33,923 bases of DNA, from contig DYJZ01000011.1 of the NCBI GenBank assembly GCA_020722885.1, forward strand, positions 1-33,923, in the 5' to 3' direction. Under the pieces are notes generated by a model that had not been told where the DNA came from, did not search any database, and saw only the letters and a list, made by a program, of their open reading frames with translations. Position 1 is the stretch's first letter, and every line of letters starts with the position of its first letter. The stretch comes from Thermoanaerobaculum aquaticum. Lineage in GTDB: Bacteria; Acidobacteriota; UBA4820. Position numbers and translations under genes: made by a program. Shown here piece by piece: positions 7,815 through 16,191 of this stretch.

Positions 7815-9599
7815 CTAAAAGGCATAGCCAACAAAAAGGAAAATCTGGAAAGGACTTGATGAGTATTCAGCCTTGTTTAGCCTGAAAGCTATGTCCATTC
7901 CCACCGGTCCTACAGGAGTTATATATCTCAGACCAAATCCTGTGTCTGATTTAAAAGGAGCCCCCTTACTAAAAGGATTGCTTTTTGTTGTAACTCTTCC
8001 AGTTTCGAAAAAAGCGATTCCTTTGAATTCATCTTTTAATGGGAACCTGTATTCAACAGAGGATTCTACAACTCCTTTTCCTCCTTCAAGAGAATGGTTT
8101 TCTGAAAGGGGAGATAATGATGAAAACCTGTACCCTCTAAGTTTAGTCTGTCCACCTGTAAAAAATCTATAGGGATATGGAATTTCAGCAATTGAATTTT
8201 TGGTCACAAGCGAACCAGCCTTTAGCCTGAAAGCGAGGACAGAATTAGAATTTATTGAAATGTATTTTCTGAAGTCAATGAGGAATTTTCCAAAAGATGA
8301 ACAATTTCCTACCCTGCTTCCTTCAACCTCACCATTGACAAAAAATCCTTTTGAGGGGTCTAAAAGATTGTCAGTTTTGTTAAAAGAAAAGTTTAGCCTG
8401 ATAAAGAATGTATGGGGGGTCAGGGCATTGTCCTTTACTCTCGGAGGAGGATAAGAAAATTTTATTCTATCTATTGTTTCAAAGTTTGCATCAGCAGAAA
8501 ACTTTAAATTTGAAATTTTTCTTTCAATTCCTGAGGTCAACAATGTTGATTCAAATTCTGTTTGAACCCAATAGCTGGTTTGTTTTCTTGCTGTTAAATA
8601 AAATGAGTAATCTGAAATTGCGTAGGGTCTTACAAGATAGAACCTGAAAGATTCTTCAAGAGAACTTTTCTTTAAGTTAAAGCCTGCCCTGATATGTCTG
8701 TCAAAAAGACGGAGTGTTTCAAGACCTGTCTCCACCCTCAATTTTTCATCAGCACCGTAGCCAAGTGAAATCTTTACCTTTTTATGTCTTCCCTCTTTAA
8801 GAATTATTTTAATAAAAACAGAATCTGGTTCACCCTTCTTCTTAACTTTTATCGTAACAATGTCAAAGAGCCCGGTGGAGTAAAGAGCCTCTTTTGTTTT
8901 CTCGATTTTTGAAACCTGGAAAATTTCGCCTTCATTATATTGAAGGAGTTTTCTCAAAATTCTCTCTTCTGTATGTACAATTCCTTCAAATGCAGTTTTC
9001 CCGAAAACTGCCTTTTCCTGTTCATCAATAGAATATGATACTTTCACACATTTTTCTTTTGAATTGACTTCTGCTCTTTCAACCACCCTGACGAAAGGAT
9101 AACCTTCGTTACCGAAAGTGTCTTCAAGAAGGCGTTTTGTTGCTTCATAATCTTCAACCCTGAATCGCTTTCCCTTTTTCAAAAGAAACTTTTCCTCAGC
9201 CTCATTAAGGATTCTTTTTGCATCTTCACTGTTTTTTGATAATGTGCATACAATTTTATCCGTTAAATATTCTTTCCCCTCTTCTATGACAACGAGAAAC
9301 TCTTTATCATTCTGGCTTTTTTCTATTGATACATCGAAAAAACCTTCTCTCCTATAAAAGGTTGAAAGAACTTCTACAAACTCAATGCACGCCGCTTCCG
9401 TAATTTTTATTTTATTTTTATTCAATCTTCTTTTCTTTAATTTTACTCCACACTCTTTTAATAACTTATTCCTATCAAAAGCAGTGTTTCCTTTTAAAAT
9501 AAGTTCCTTTCTTAAATTTTTATCCGTACCTACTTTTGATGAAAGAGGCAAATAAAATAAAAAGATTGATAAGAGTAAAATTAAAACTTTCTTTCCCAT
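7815..9599 (-). CDS. tamA: TamA/BamA-family outer membrane protein (POTRA + beta-barrel)
   Basis: This 594-residue Omp85-superfamily protein begins with a signal peptide (MGKKVLILLLSIFLFYLPLS). POTRA-like repeats fill roughly residues 30-260. A 16-strand-type barrel follows and contains the family's lid-loop motif 'FFTGGQTKLRGY' near residue 480. The chain ends in Phe ('FVGYAF', TAG stop), as outer-membrane barrels usually do. The family inserts or helps assemble outer-membrane proteins. Length and the direct overlap with a TamB gene (19 bases shared with its end) favour TamA rather than BamA, though BamA-like function cannot be excluded. The ATG at 9599 has only a weak GGA upstream, so translational coupling to tamB is likely. 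Confidence 0.88.
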   Translation of the reverse strand: MGKKVLILLLSIFLFYLPLSSKVGTDKNLRKELILKGNTAFDRNKLLKECGVKLKKRRLNKNKIKITEAACIEFVEVLSTFYRREGFFDVSIEKSQNDKEFLVVIEEGKEYLTDKIVCTLSKNSEDAKRILNEAEEKFLLKKGKRFRVEDYEATKRLLEDTFGNEGYPFVRVVERAEVNSKEKCVKVSYSIDEQEKAVFGKTAFEGIVHTEERILRKLLQYNEGEIFQVSKIEKTKEALYSTGLFDIVTIKVKKKGEPDSVFIKIILKEGRHKKVKISLGYGADEKLRVETGLETLRLFDRHIRAGFNLKKSSLEESFRFYLVRPYAISDYSFYLTARKQTSYWVQTEFESTLLTSGIERKISNLKFSADANFETIDRIKFSYPPPRVKDNALTPHTFFIRLNFSFNKTDNLLDPSKGFFVNGEVEGSRVGNCSSFGKFLIDFRKYISINSNSVLAFRLKAGSLVTKNSIAEIPYPYRFFTGGQTKLRGYRFSSLSPLSENHSLEGGKGVVESSVEYRFPLKDEFKGIAFFETGRVTTKSNPFSKGAPFKSDTGFGLRYITPVGPVGMDIAFRLNKAEYSSSPFQIFLFVGYAF

Positions 9600-12500
9600 A
9601 TGATATCCGCGCCGCTGTGTCCCTGTGTGGAAGAATTTGTTTCAATGCTTAAGTTTCTGTTTATTCTGTATTTCAAATTTATGTTGCTTTCCGGCAATGC
9701 ACCGAATGTTTGTTGATACTCAAGGACGAGTTTGTCGCTCAAATATTTGCTGAACCCGAGTTGTGGGTCGCCTCTTTCTGAAGTTCCCATTCCAATTGTG
9801 TCAAATTTCATTTTCTTTGAAACCGAATTAAAAAGTGGCGCGGCTTCATAATTGAATGCAATAACCGCTGCTGCTCCTCCCCACTTTGCGTTTTCATCCG
9901 GGTTTAGATTTTGTAAGGTTCTTCCAAAAAGGATAAGAGATAAGATTTCTCCCTGTTCAAGCGGAGGGGTTGAAGAAAGAGTAAGAGTTGGTTTCTCAAC
10001 ATTACCCTGAAGCCTGATTACTACTATGTGGCCAGAAATTTCTTTTTCTGCATGGATGTCAAGCAGCGGAAGAAGATCCTTTCCTGAAGAGAAATAAAAA
10101 GAAGAATTTTTTAAATCAAACTTGTTTCCTGAAAGGAAAAACCTTCCTTCATCAACAGACATTTTTCCTTCAGGCTGAATTCCTTCTTTTGTGAAATTTA
10201 TGAGAACATCTCCTGAAATTTGTGCCAGGAGGTCTTTTCTAACAAGCCACAATTTTTTTCTTGCTCCGATTTTCAATCTGCCTCTCAACTTTCTAAAAAA
10301 CTCTCTTATCATTGAATTTTGTTCTTTTGGAAGTGGTTTACCTATAAAAACAATGCTTTCTGGAAGGCTTTGAGCGAAAGATTCTTTCAGCTGGATTCTT
10401 CCCTTAAGAATGTTTATAGAACCTTCTATATGTGGTTCATTAAAGTTACCGAGTAAAGAAATTTCTGCATCTAAGACACCTGAAAAAAGACTTTTGTATG
10501 CTACTGAAAGATCTTGAGCAAGTAGTTTTATGTCAAGATATGCATTGTCATAAGAAATGTTAATAGTTCCGCTTAAATTTAAATCACCCTCTTTAGATGT
10601 GGTTAAATAACCTTTTGTTATAATTTTATCTTTTTCAAAACTGGCTTCTAACATTCCAATAAATTTTGTTTCACTTTCAGGAATTTCATAAACAAAGTTT
10701 CTCAAAAGAAGGTTTCCAGAAAATTGTGGTTTTTTTAGTTCTCCTTTGATGGAAAGGGATGCGTCAAACCTTCCAGAAAGTGCGTTGGGGATGTTAAGAA
10801 AAGGAATTAGAACAATTGAAAAATTATCCATATTGATTTGTGCATCAATTTTTGAATCTTCATCTGTTTTTTCGATTGAACCCTCTAATAAGAATTTTGA
10901 GTTTCCGCTCTCTAATTGAAAATTTTTCAAAGATATTAAATTTTTTGAGGCTTCAATGGTTGCCTTTTTTGTAAGGTAGAGACGCCGCTTTTCCATTTCA
11001 AAAATAAGAGATGCCAGAAAAACTGAAAGATTTTTCTTATCTTTGTCAAAACTAAAATCTCCTCTTGCCGATATTTTGTTTCTGTCATATTTTGTGGCAA
11101 GCTCAAATGTGCCTTTTTCTCCCGCCTTTTTTATAGAAGAGGTAAAACGGGTAAAGGTATTCCCTGAAATTGAAAGAAAATCGGATTCTACTGATAAATC
11201 AAGATTGATGTCTCCATCTTTTAAAATTACATTTCCTCTCCCTTTCAGGCTAAAGAATTCTCCATTTCCAATTTTTAACTCATCAGAGAAGAAACTGCCA
11301 GAAAAATTTATTGAAGAAAAATCTCCTTTGAAGGAGAAGTCTCCTGTTGAAATTTCTCCGTCGAGAGAAGAATCAAGCTTATTTAAATCTAACTTTTCGA
11401 TAAAGGCTTTCCCACTGTAGAAACCATTTTGGGCAAGTTCACCCTTTATTCTTGCCTTTCCAAAAGAGAAAGCCACATCAGTTTCAGGCAAAAGGAGTTT
11501 TCCTGATCCAAAGATTTTTGCTTCTGAATTTATTGGACCAATTTCAATTTTTTCAAAATTAAAATAAACATCTTTTAGCAGAAAATTGACATATTCTGTT
11601 TTTTTAAAATCAAAAAACATATTTCCCGATAAAAGTAGCGGGACTTCAATTCCCCACGAGCCTGTATCAACTTTTTCAGCTAATACGGATAGTTCTTGCA
11701 ATCTGGCATCGTAAAAATCTAAATAAACAGAATAATCTCCATTTCTGTCATCCTTTGCGTCCATTGAAATCACTATTCTATTGTTTTCAAAAAGAATTTC
11801 AGCAAGTTTGAAGTTGAACATTCCTGATGAAAATTTAAGAGGATCTGGAAGAGGAACATCAATTCCCAGAATGTTCAAAATTTTCAACGGATATGTTTCT
11901 GAAGTCTTAAATCTTATATCGGCTTTACCATTGAAAAAATTGTAATCTACCTCAACATCTCCTTTCCCTGCTTCAGGAGAGATAAAAGAAGAAAAAACAT
12001 TTAATGATTTATTGTCAATGGTTAATTCCGCTTTTCCTGAAGAGACATAGATCCCGAGCACTTTGCTTTCTTTATAATCTCCTTTAAGTTTTGCATATAA
12101 GATCTTGTTTTTATAATTGTAAGAGTATTCTCCATCAAGGCTGGCGTTAATTTCCAGTTTATCAGATTTAATTTCGTTTATTGAAAGGGTATAAAAAAAT
12201 GGGGAGGAGGAAATGAAAACCCTTCCGGTTAAAACATTATTTTTTATTTTGCCTTCCGATTTTATTGAAAATCTGCCGTAAGTTTCCTCGTCAAAGTTTC
12301 CCTTGATTCTTAGTTTTTCCCCTGAAAAATAAAATTCAGCATCACAACGAATTTTTAAATCGGGGAACTCAGTGAAACCTTTTAAATCCTTCAGGTTAAG
12401 AAGAAAGCTTTCGAGTTTGCCTTCAATATTTGCATCACCTTTTTTTCTTTCATAAGAAATGATTATTTTTCCGAAGCTATCGCCGTAGTTTAATTCTCCT

Positions 12501-13114
12501 TTTAGTTTTATAAAATTGCCTGCTTTTGCTTCTCCATTTCCCAAAAATTCAATCCTGTTCTTTAAAGGTGATCTGTCAATGCTTATAGACAAATCGTTAA
12601 ACTCAAACCTCGAAAGAATATGATTAAAATTTGTTTTTATAATGCAATTTTCAAAGATTTGACTTTCTGCATCTGATACAACTTCAACTCTTTTGACTTT
12701 AATAAAAACATTTTTTGCAAAGACTGTTAACCAGAGCGGGATTTCAAAGTTGCTTTTCTTGCCCTCCTGTCTTTCCACTTTTATTACGGCTACAATGTTT
12801 TCTATTTTAAGTTCTTTTATTAAGAAACTTCCCCAGAGGATAGGAGTCCTTCTTGACCTTACAAAAATCCTATCCGCCTCTATTTTTGTCTTTCCTTTTT
12901 GAAAAATCGGTTTTTCTATTGTTATTCCCTCTCTTATGTTTCCGCTGAAACTTTGAGCAGAAAAAGAGACTCCGTTTTTCTGAAGGCTTTTTATTATGAA
13001 ATAAAGAGTCAGTTTCTCCGGGTAGCCCTTCTGAACAACCAGCCACAGGGAAGCAAGAATTAAAAAAATTATTGCAAAAGGCAAAAGAAGAAATCTAAAT
13101 TTCATAAAATCCAT
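9581..13114 (-). CDS. tamB: TamB / AsmA-like inner-membrane-anchored translocation protein
   Basis: This protein of about 1177 residues has a single N-terminal membrane anchor ('FRFLLLPFAIIFLILASLWL'). Then comes a long, repetitive beta-rich body with many 'sGN...G' strands, typical of the periplasm-spanning groove of TamB/AsmA proteins. The C-terminal ~300 residues match the TamB (DUF490) domain: 'GRIQLKESFAQ', 'LPLLDIHAEKEISGHIV', 'VEKPTLTLSSTPPLEQGEIL' and a final Phe. Proteins of this family move phospholipid or help barrel assembly between the two membranes. The start is uncertain: GTG 13135, ATG 13114 and ATG 13105 are in frame, and none has a good ribosome site. I chose 13114. It is the first gene of the minus-strand run; no convincing promoter was seen. 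Confidence 0.88.
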   Translation of the reverse strand: MDFMKFRFLLLPFAIIFLILASLWLVVQKGYPEKLTLYFIIKSLQKNGVSFSAQSFSGNIREGITIEKPIFQKGKTKIEADRIFVRSRRTPILWGSFLIKELKIENIVAVIKVERQEGKKSNFEIPLWLTVFAKNVFIKVKRVEVVSDAESQIFENCIIKTNFNHILSRFEFNDLSISIDRSPLKNRIEFLGNGEAKAGNFIKLKGELNYGDSFGKIIISYERKKGDANIEGKLESFLLNLKDLKGFTEFPDLKIRCDAEFYFSGEKLRIKGNFDEETYGRFSIKSEGKIKNNVLTGRVFISSSPFFYTLSINEIKSDKLEINASLDGEYSYNYKNKILYAKLKGDYKESKVLGIYVSSGKAELTIDNKSLNVFSSFISPEAGKGDVEVDYNFFNGKADIRFKTSETYPLKILNILGIDVPLPDPLKFSSGMFNFKLAEILFENNRIVISMDAKDDRNGDYSVYLDFYDARLQELSVLAEKVDTGSWGIEVPLLLSGNMFFDFKKTEYVNFLLKDVYFNFEKIEIGPINSEAKIFGSGKLLLPETDVAFSFGKARIKGELAQNGFYSGKAFIEKLDLNKLDSSLDGEISTGDFSFKGDFSSINFSGSFFSDELKIGNGEFFSLKGRGNVILKDGDINLDLSVESDFLSISGNTFTRFTSSIKKAGEKGTFELATKYDRNKISARGDFSFDKDKKNLSVFLASLIFEMEKRRLYLTKKATIEASKNLISLKNFQLESGNSKFLLEGSIEKTDEDSKIDAQINMDNFSIVLIPFLNIPNALSGRFDASLSIKGELKKPQFSGNLLLRNFVYEIPESETKFIGMLEASFEKDKIITKGYLTTSKEGDLNLSGTINISYDNAYLDIKLLAQDLSVAYKSLFSGVLDAEISLLGNFNEPHIEGSINILKGRIQLKESFAQSLPESIVFIGKPLPKEQNSMIREFFRKLRGRLKIGARKKLWLVRKDLLAQISGDVLINFTKEGIQPEGKMSVDEGRFFLSGNKFDLKNSSFYFSSGKDLLPLLDIHAEKEISGHIVVIRLQGNVEKPTLTLSSTPPLEQGEILSLILFGRTLQNLNPDENAKWGGAAAVIAFNYEAAPLFNSVSKKMKFDTIGMGTSERGDPQLGFSKYLSDKLVLEYQQTFGALPESNINLKYRINRNLSIETNSSTQGHSGADIIWERKF

Positions 13115-13415
13115 TTTAATACATTTTGGTATCACATCTGTCCAAAATAAATTTTGACAGAACCATCTAAGAAGTCAAGGGGTAAGGGAAATAGTTGAGC
13201 CATTTTCGGATAAAATAATATTTTCCTGAAAAGGAAACTATAAAACTCTTAAATGAGGTTCAACCATAGCTGAATAAGTGCACTCTTTGAGGGGAAACCA
13301 AAATTTTAATGACTATCCCATGTACCTTATTTTCAAACCCCCTTAATACCAGTCCAAAACCCTCTTTTTTAACGATAAACCTGCTGCTTTCAAATTATCC
13401 CGGACAGCAGTGTTA
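13115..13415. other. intergenic region between tamB and the HIT gene
   Basis: These ~300 bases separate divergent tamB and the HIT gene. They hold one arm of a 23-bp inverted repeat (13133-13155). They also hold a stretch at 13354-13371 (CCAAAACCCTCTTTTTTA) that nearly repeats the 3' half of the HIT-gene terminator at 13948-13965 but lacks the matching 5' stem. A TTGACT on the minus strand (13178-13173) has no good -10 at the right distance. No gene is supported. Confidence 0.5.
13133..13155. repeat. 23-bp inverted repeat, left arm
   Basis: CACATCTGTCCAAAATAAAT plus TTT at this site matches the reverse complement of 14366-14388 with one mismatch (22 of 23). The two arms enclose about 1.2 kb holding the HIT gene and the GTCATTGCGAG repeat cluster. 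Part of the arm is AT-rich, but the CACATCTG-CC end is not. No transposase lies between the arms. The left arm overlaps an alternative upstream GTG start of tamB (13135). Confidence 0.65.
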
Positions 13416-13424
13416 TGGTATAAT
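13416..13424 (+). promoter_or_regulatory. extended -10 promoter of the HIT gene
   Basis: TGGTATAAT at 13416-13424 is an ideal extended -10 (TG-n-TATAAT). No good -35 is seen 17 bases upstream, which is common for extended -10 promoters. The AAAGGAG ribosome site (13433-13439) and ATG (13446) follow directly, so the leader is very short. Confidence 0.6.
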
Positions 13425-13445
13425 TTAAAAAGAAAGGAGATAAAG

Positions 13446-13868
13446 ATGAGTTGCATTTTTTGTAAAATTGCTGATGCAGAAATACCAGCAAAAGTAGTTT
13501 ATGAAGATGAGTATGTTCTGGGTTTCCTCGACATAAAGCCGATAAATCCTGGACACACTCTTGTAATCCCCAAAAATCACTTTGAGTCACTTTCTGATGT
13601 GAGCGAAGAAACTCTTGCAAGAATGGCTTCTGCTTCAAAAAAAATTGCTTCTGTCTTAAAGGAAGCACTCGCTTCAAAATGCGAAGGGATAAACCTTCAC
13701 CTTGCAGACGGAAAGGCTGCGGGGCAGGAGGTTTTTCACATACATCTTCACATCATACCGAGATACACCACTGACAGTTTCGGATTGAAGTTCCCTCCCC
13801 ATTACGGAAAAATCACCACTGAAGAGATAGACTCTGTTTACAGAAAATTAAGGAATTTGCTTGAATAA
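13446..13868 (+). CDS. HIT-family (histidine triad, Hint-like) nucleotide-binding protein
   Basis: This 140-residue protein of the HIT superfamily has the N-terminal 'CIFCKIADAEIPAKVVYED' segment and the catalytic triad 'HIHLH' (His98, His100, His102) followed by 'IIPR'. Hint-type members hydrolyse purine nucleoside phosphoramidates and related AMP conjugates; the physiological substrate is usually unknown. The ATG at 13446 is supported by AAAGGAG and by the extended -10 just upstream, so an earlier in-frame GTG at 13410 would precede the promoter and is discarded. It is a single-gene unit with its own promoter and terminator, in the middle of a repeat-rich region. Confidence 0.95.
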   Translation: MSCIFCKIADAEIPAKVVYEDEYVLGFLDIKPINPGHTLVIPKNHFESLSDVSEETLARMASASKKIASVLKEALASKCEGINLHLADGKAAGQEVFHIHLHIIPRYTTDSFGLKFPPHYGKITTEEIDSVYRKLRNLLE

Positions 13869-13918
13869 AAATAGAACAGAGTCACAATTTTAAAGTGGAA
13901 ACAGAATCCTGAAAAACT

Positions 13919-13964
13919 GAGGGTTCTGGGAAGGTTCAAATACCCATCCAGAACCCTCTTTTTT
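13919..13964 (+). terminator. intrinsic terminator after the HIT gene
   Basis: An 11-bp stem, GAGGGTTCTGG (13919-13929) and CCAGAACCCTC (13948-13958), is followed by TTTTTT (13959-13964). The loop is long (18 bases) and contains a GGTTCAAAT that only superficially resembles a tRNA T-arm. Confidence 0.85.
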
Positions 13965-13997
13965 ACTGAATTACTTTTCCGAATTCCAGTTTATCGC

Positions 13998-14197
13998 AGT
14001 CATTGCGAGCAGAAGTAACCTGTCATTGCGAGTCCTCCTTCGGAGCCTAATCCTGCGAAGCAATCTTCCACTTTTCAACAAAGGAAGATCACTTCGTTTG
14101 CCACCCCTCGAAGCACTCCTCGTGATGACAGTCAATTATTATTAATGCAGTCATTGCGAGTGCTTCTTCGTGGGAAAGTCCCCCGAAGCAATCTTCC
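13998..14197. repeat. cluster of GTCATTGCGAG...GAAGCAATCTTCC-type palindromic repeats
   Basis: There are four related units. A partial direct copy lies at 13998-14020 (GTCATTGCGAG then divergent). A full direct copy is at 14022-14069, an inverted copy at 14081-14129 (reads GTCATCACGAG...GATCTTCC on the minus strand), and a full direct copy at 14150-14197. The adjacent direct and inverted copies could form a stem or cruciform of about 110 bases. Short elements with the core GTCATTGCGAG...CGAAGCAATCT are dispersed in many bacterial genomes. The rest of 13965-14400 holds no gene that I can support. Confidence 0.8.
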
Positions 14198-14257
14198 TTA
14201 TTGTGTCTTACACAAATTTGAGATCAACATTAGACAAATCAACTCCGCCCGCAGGCT

Positions 14258-14296
14258 GGGATACATATCCCGATTTGTGCGAGGATAGGTATCCTC
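14258..14296. repeat. two tandem perfect small hairpins
   Basis: GGGAT-ACAT-ATCCC (14258-14271) and GAGGAT-AGGT-ATCCTC (14281-14296) are perfect stem-loops with 4-base loops, 9 bases apart. They lie between the GTCATTGCGAG cluster and the pruA terminator. No T run follows, so they are not terminators. They may be part of another dispersed repeat family. Confidence 0.4.
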
Positions 14297-14365
14297 ACCT
14301 ACGAATTCTTAAACGATGGATGGCAAATTGGTATTATTTCTCTTCCCCTGACCTGCTTTTATATT

Positions 14366-14388
14366 AAAATTTATTTTGGGCAGATGTG
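14366..14388. repeat. 23-bp inverted repeat, right arm
   Basis: This is the partner of 13133-13155, in inverted orientation with a single mismatch. It lies 13 bases before the pruA terminator stem. Similarity ends sharply on both sides of the 23 bases. Confidence 0.65.
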
Positions 14389-14401
14389 GGGCAAAGTTAA
14401 G

Positions 14402-14429
14402 AAAAAAGGCGCCAAAAGGCGCCTTTTTT
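14402..14429 (-). terminator. intrinsic terminator after pruA (possibly bidirectional)
   Basis: AAAAAAGGCGCC (14402-14413) and GGCGCCTTTTTT (14418-14429) pair around an AAAA loop. On the minus strand the stem is followed by TTTTTT directly after the pruA stop (14430-14428). The structure is symmetric, so it could stop transcription from either side. Confidence 0.85.
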
Positions 14430-16059
14430 ATTCTTCCTTCATAAATGGATAACTGAAGTGGGTTGGTGGGAGGAATGTTTCTTTTATTGCTCTCATTGAT
14501 GTCCACCTTATTAAGTTGAGGTACGAGCCTGCCTTGTCGTTGGTTCCAGATGCCCTTCCGCCTCCAAATGGCTGTTGTGAAACCACAGCACCGGTTGGCT
14601 TATCATTGATGTAGAAATTGCCAGCAGAATGTCTTAATGCGTCCATCATCTTTCTCAAAACTTTTCTGTCTGTTCCGAAAATTGAACCGGTTAAAGCATA
14701 GGGGCTTGTTGTATCACAAATTTCAAGAGTCTCATCCAGTTTTTTGTCATCATAAACATAAATTGTTAGAACAGGGCCAAAAATCTCCTCTTCCATGAGT
14801 TTATGTTTTGGATTGTCTGTCAAAACTACCGTTGGTTCAATAAAGTATCCTGCTGAATCGTCGCCCTTTCCACCACAGAGAATTTTGCAATCGGGAGAAT
14901 TCTTTGCCATTTCTATGTAGGACATATGATCCGAAAACGCTTTTTTATCTATAACTGCAGTCATAAAGTTTCTAAAATCAGTGGGATCTCCCATCTTTAT
15001 TTCTGAGACCTGATTTAAAAGTTCTTCTTTTGCTTTTTTCCAGATAGACTCCGGGATATATGCCCTTGAGGCTGCTGAGCATTTCTGTCCCTGATATTCA
15101 AATGCTCCTCTTACAAGAGCGGTTGCGAGGGCAATCGGGTCTGCGCTTGCGTGGGCGAATACAAAATCTTTTCCTCCCGTTTCTCCTACAATTCTTGGGT
15201 AAGATTTGTATTTTGGAAGGTTTTCACCTATCTTTTTCCACATTGCTTTAAATGTCGATGTTGAGCCGGTGAAGTGGATTCCAGCAAAATGGGGATTGTC
15301 AAGAACAGGGTCTCCAACCTGAGACCCTCTTCCAGGAATGAAATTGATGACACCCGGCGGAAGTCCCGCTGATTCAAGAAGTTTGTAAATTATGTAACCC
15401 GAGAAAACAGCAGTCGAAGCAGGCTTCCACAAAACAACATTTCCCATCATCGCTGGAGAAGTTGGAAGATTTCCGGCGATGGATGTGAAGTTGAAAGGAG
15501 TTACTGCAAATATAAATCCTTCAAGTGCCCTGTATTCAGAATAATCCCAGATTCCTTTGACACTTTCAGGTTGTGATTCATAAATTTGCCTCATATAAAA
15601 AGGATTGAACCTGTAAAAATCAATTAGTTCACAGGCAGAATCAATTTCTGCCTGAAAACAGGTTTTTGACTGGTTGAGCATGGTTGCAGCGTTTGCTACG
15701 AAGCGATATGGTCCTGAGAGAAGTTCTGCCGCTTTAAGAAAAATTGCTGCCCTGTCCTGCCACGCCATATTTGACCATTCTTTCCAGGCTTCAAGTGCTG
15801 CCTTTACAGCCATTTCAACTTCTTCTGGACCTGCTTCGTGGTATGTGGCAAGAACATGTTTGTGATCGTGAGGGCAGATTGCTTTTGATATTTTTCCTGT
15901 TCTGACTTCTTTTCCTCCTATAATAAGAGGAATCTCAATTTCATTCTTCAGTAGTTCGCTCAGTTTTTCCTTCAGAGCTACCTTTTCGGGCGAACCTGGA
16001 GCGTAAGATAAAACCGGTTCATTTTGGGGTCTGGGAACATGAATAATTGCATTCGACAT
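14428..16059 (-). CDS. pruA: 1-pyrroline-5-carboxylate dehydrogenase (ALDH superfamily)
   Basis: This 543-residue NAD(P)-dependent aldehyde dehydrogenase is predicted to oxidise glutamate semialdehyde/P5C to glutamate, the second step of proline breakdown. Evidence: the active-site Glu293 in 'VGETGGKD', catalytic Cys327 in 'EYQGQKCSAASR', 'FNFTSIAGNLP', and the length of ~540 typical of the single-function ALDH4-type P5CDH. It also has the N-terminal 'PVLSYAPGSPEK' segment of that subgroup. The ATG at 16059 has a perfect AAGGAGG upstream; longer in-frame extensions would overlap the divergent gene at 16192. No proline dehydrogenase (putA/prodh) is in the window. Its leader carries a small GGCGC/GCGCC hairpin at 16082-16093. 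Confidence 0.92.
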   Translation of the reverse strand: MSNAIIHVPRPQNEPVLSYAPGSPEKVALKEKLSELLKNEIEIPLIIGGKEVRTGKISKAICPHDHKHVLATYHEAGPEEVEMAVKAALEAWKEWSNMAWQDRAAIFLKAAELLSGPYRFVANAATMLNQSKTCFQAEIDSACELIDFYRFNPFYMRQIYESQPESVKGIWDYSEYRALEGFIFAVTPFNFTSIAGNLPTSPAMMGNVVLWKPASTAVFSGYIIYKLLESAGLPPGVINFIPGRGSQVGDPVLDNPHFAGIHFTGSTSTFKAMWKKIGENLPKYKSYPRIVGETGGKDFVFAHASADPIALATALVRGAFEYQGQKCSAASRAYIPESIWKKAKEELLNQVSEIKMGDPTDFRNFMTAVIDKKAFSDHMSYIEMAKNSPDCKILCGGKGDDSAGYFIEPTVVLTDNPKHKLMEEEIFGPVLTIYVYDDKKLDETLEICDTTSPYALTGSIFGTDRKVLRKMMDALRHSAGNFYINDKPTGAVVSQQPFGGGRASGTNDKAGSYLNLIRWTSMRAIKETFLPPTHFSYPFMKEE

Positions 16060-16172
16060 AATTTTTACCTCCTTAAAAATTGGCGCAAGCGCCTTTAATA
16101 CATTAGAGGATTTTACTTTAACAGAAGAGAAATAGCAAATTGAATTAAAAAAAATGTAATTTTGTGTTAAAT

Positions 16173-16178
16173 TATAAT
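16173..16178 (+). promoter_or_regulatory. -10 element of the TPR/cNMP-def-fmt-rsmB operon
   Basis: A perfect TATAAT lies 13 bases before the ATG at 16192, followed by a GGAGG ribosome site at 16182-16186. No good -35 is found at 16-18 bases. Transcripts would have almost no leader. The motif sits in a palindromic AATTATAATT, so the other strand could also be read. Confidence 0.45.
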
Positions 16179-16191
16179 TGTGGAGGTTTAA

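Noticed and set aside
7873-8172. 99-codon open frame antisense to tamA
   Set aside because: It is a shadow of the barrel-coding region without start signals or protein-like motifs.
11043-11420. 125-codon open frame antisense to tamB
   Set aside because: Low-complexity shadow frame with no ribosome site, inside a long well-supported gene.
13155-13178. Minus-strand TTGACT as the -35 of a tamB promoter
   Set aside because: The hexamer at the correct distance (AAAATT) is a poor -10.
13390-13677. 95-codon frame antisense to the start of the HIT gene
   Set aside because: It overlaps the HIT gene and its promoter; no independent signals.
13931-13945. GGTTCAAAT resembling a tRNA T-arm
   Set aside because: No acceptor, D or anticodon stems around it; it is the loop of the HIT-gene terminator.
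13998-14197. CRISPR array
   Set aside because: Units are palindromic, occur in both orientations, have no regular spacers, and no cas genes are nearby.
16082-16093. GGCGC-AA-GCGCC palindrome in the pruA leader as a riboswitch or operator
   Set aside because: Too short and isolated to support a regulatory call.
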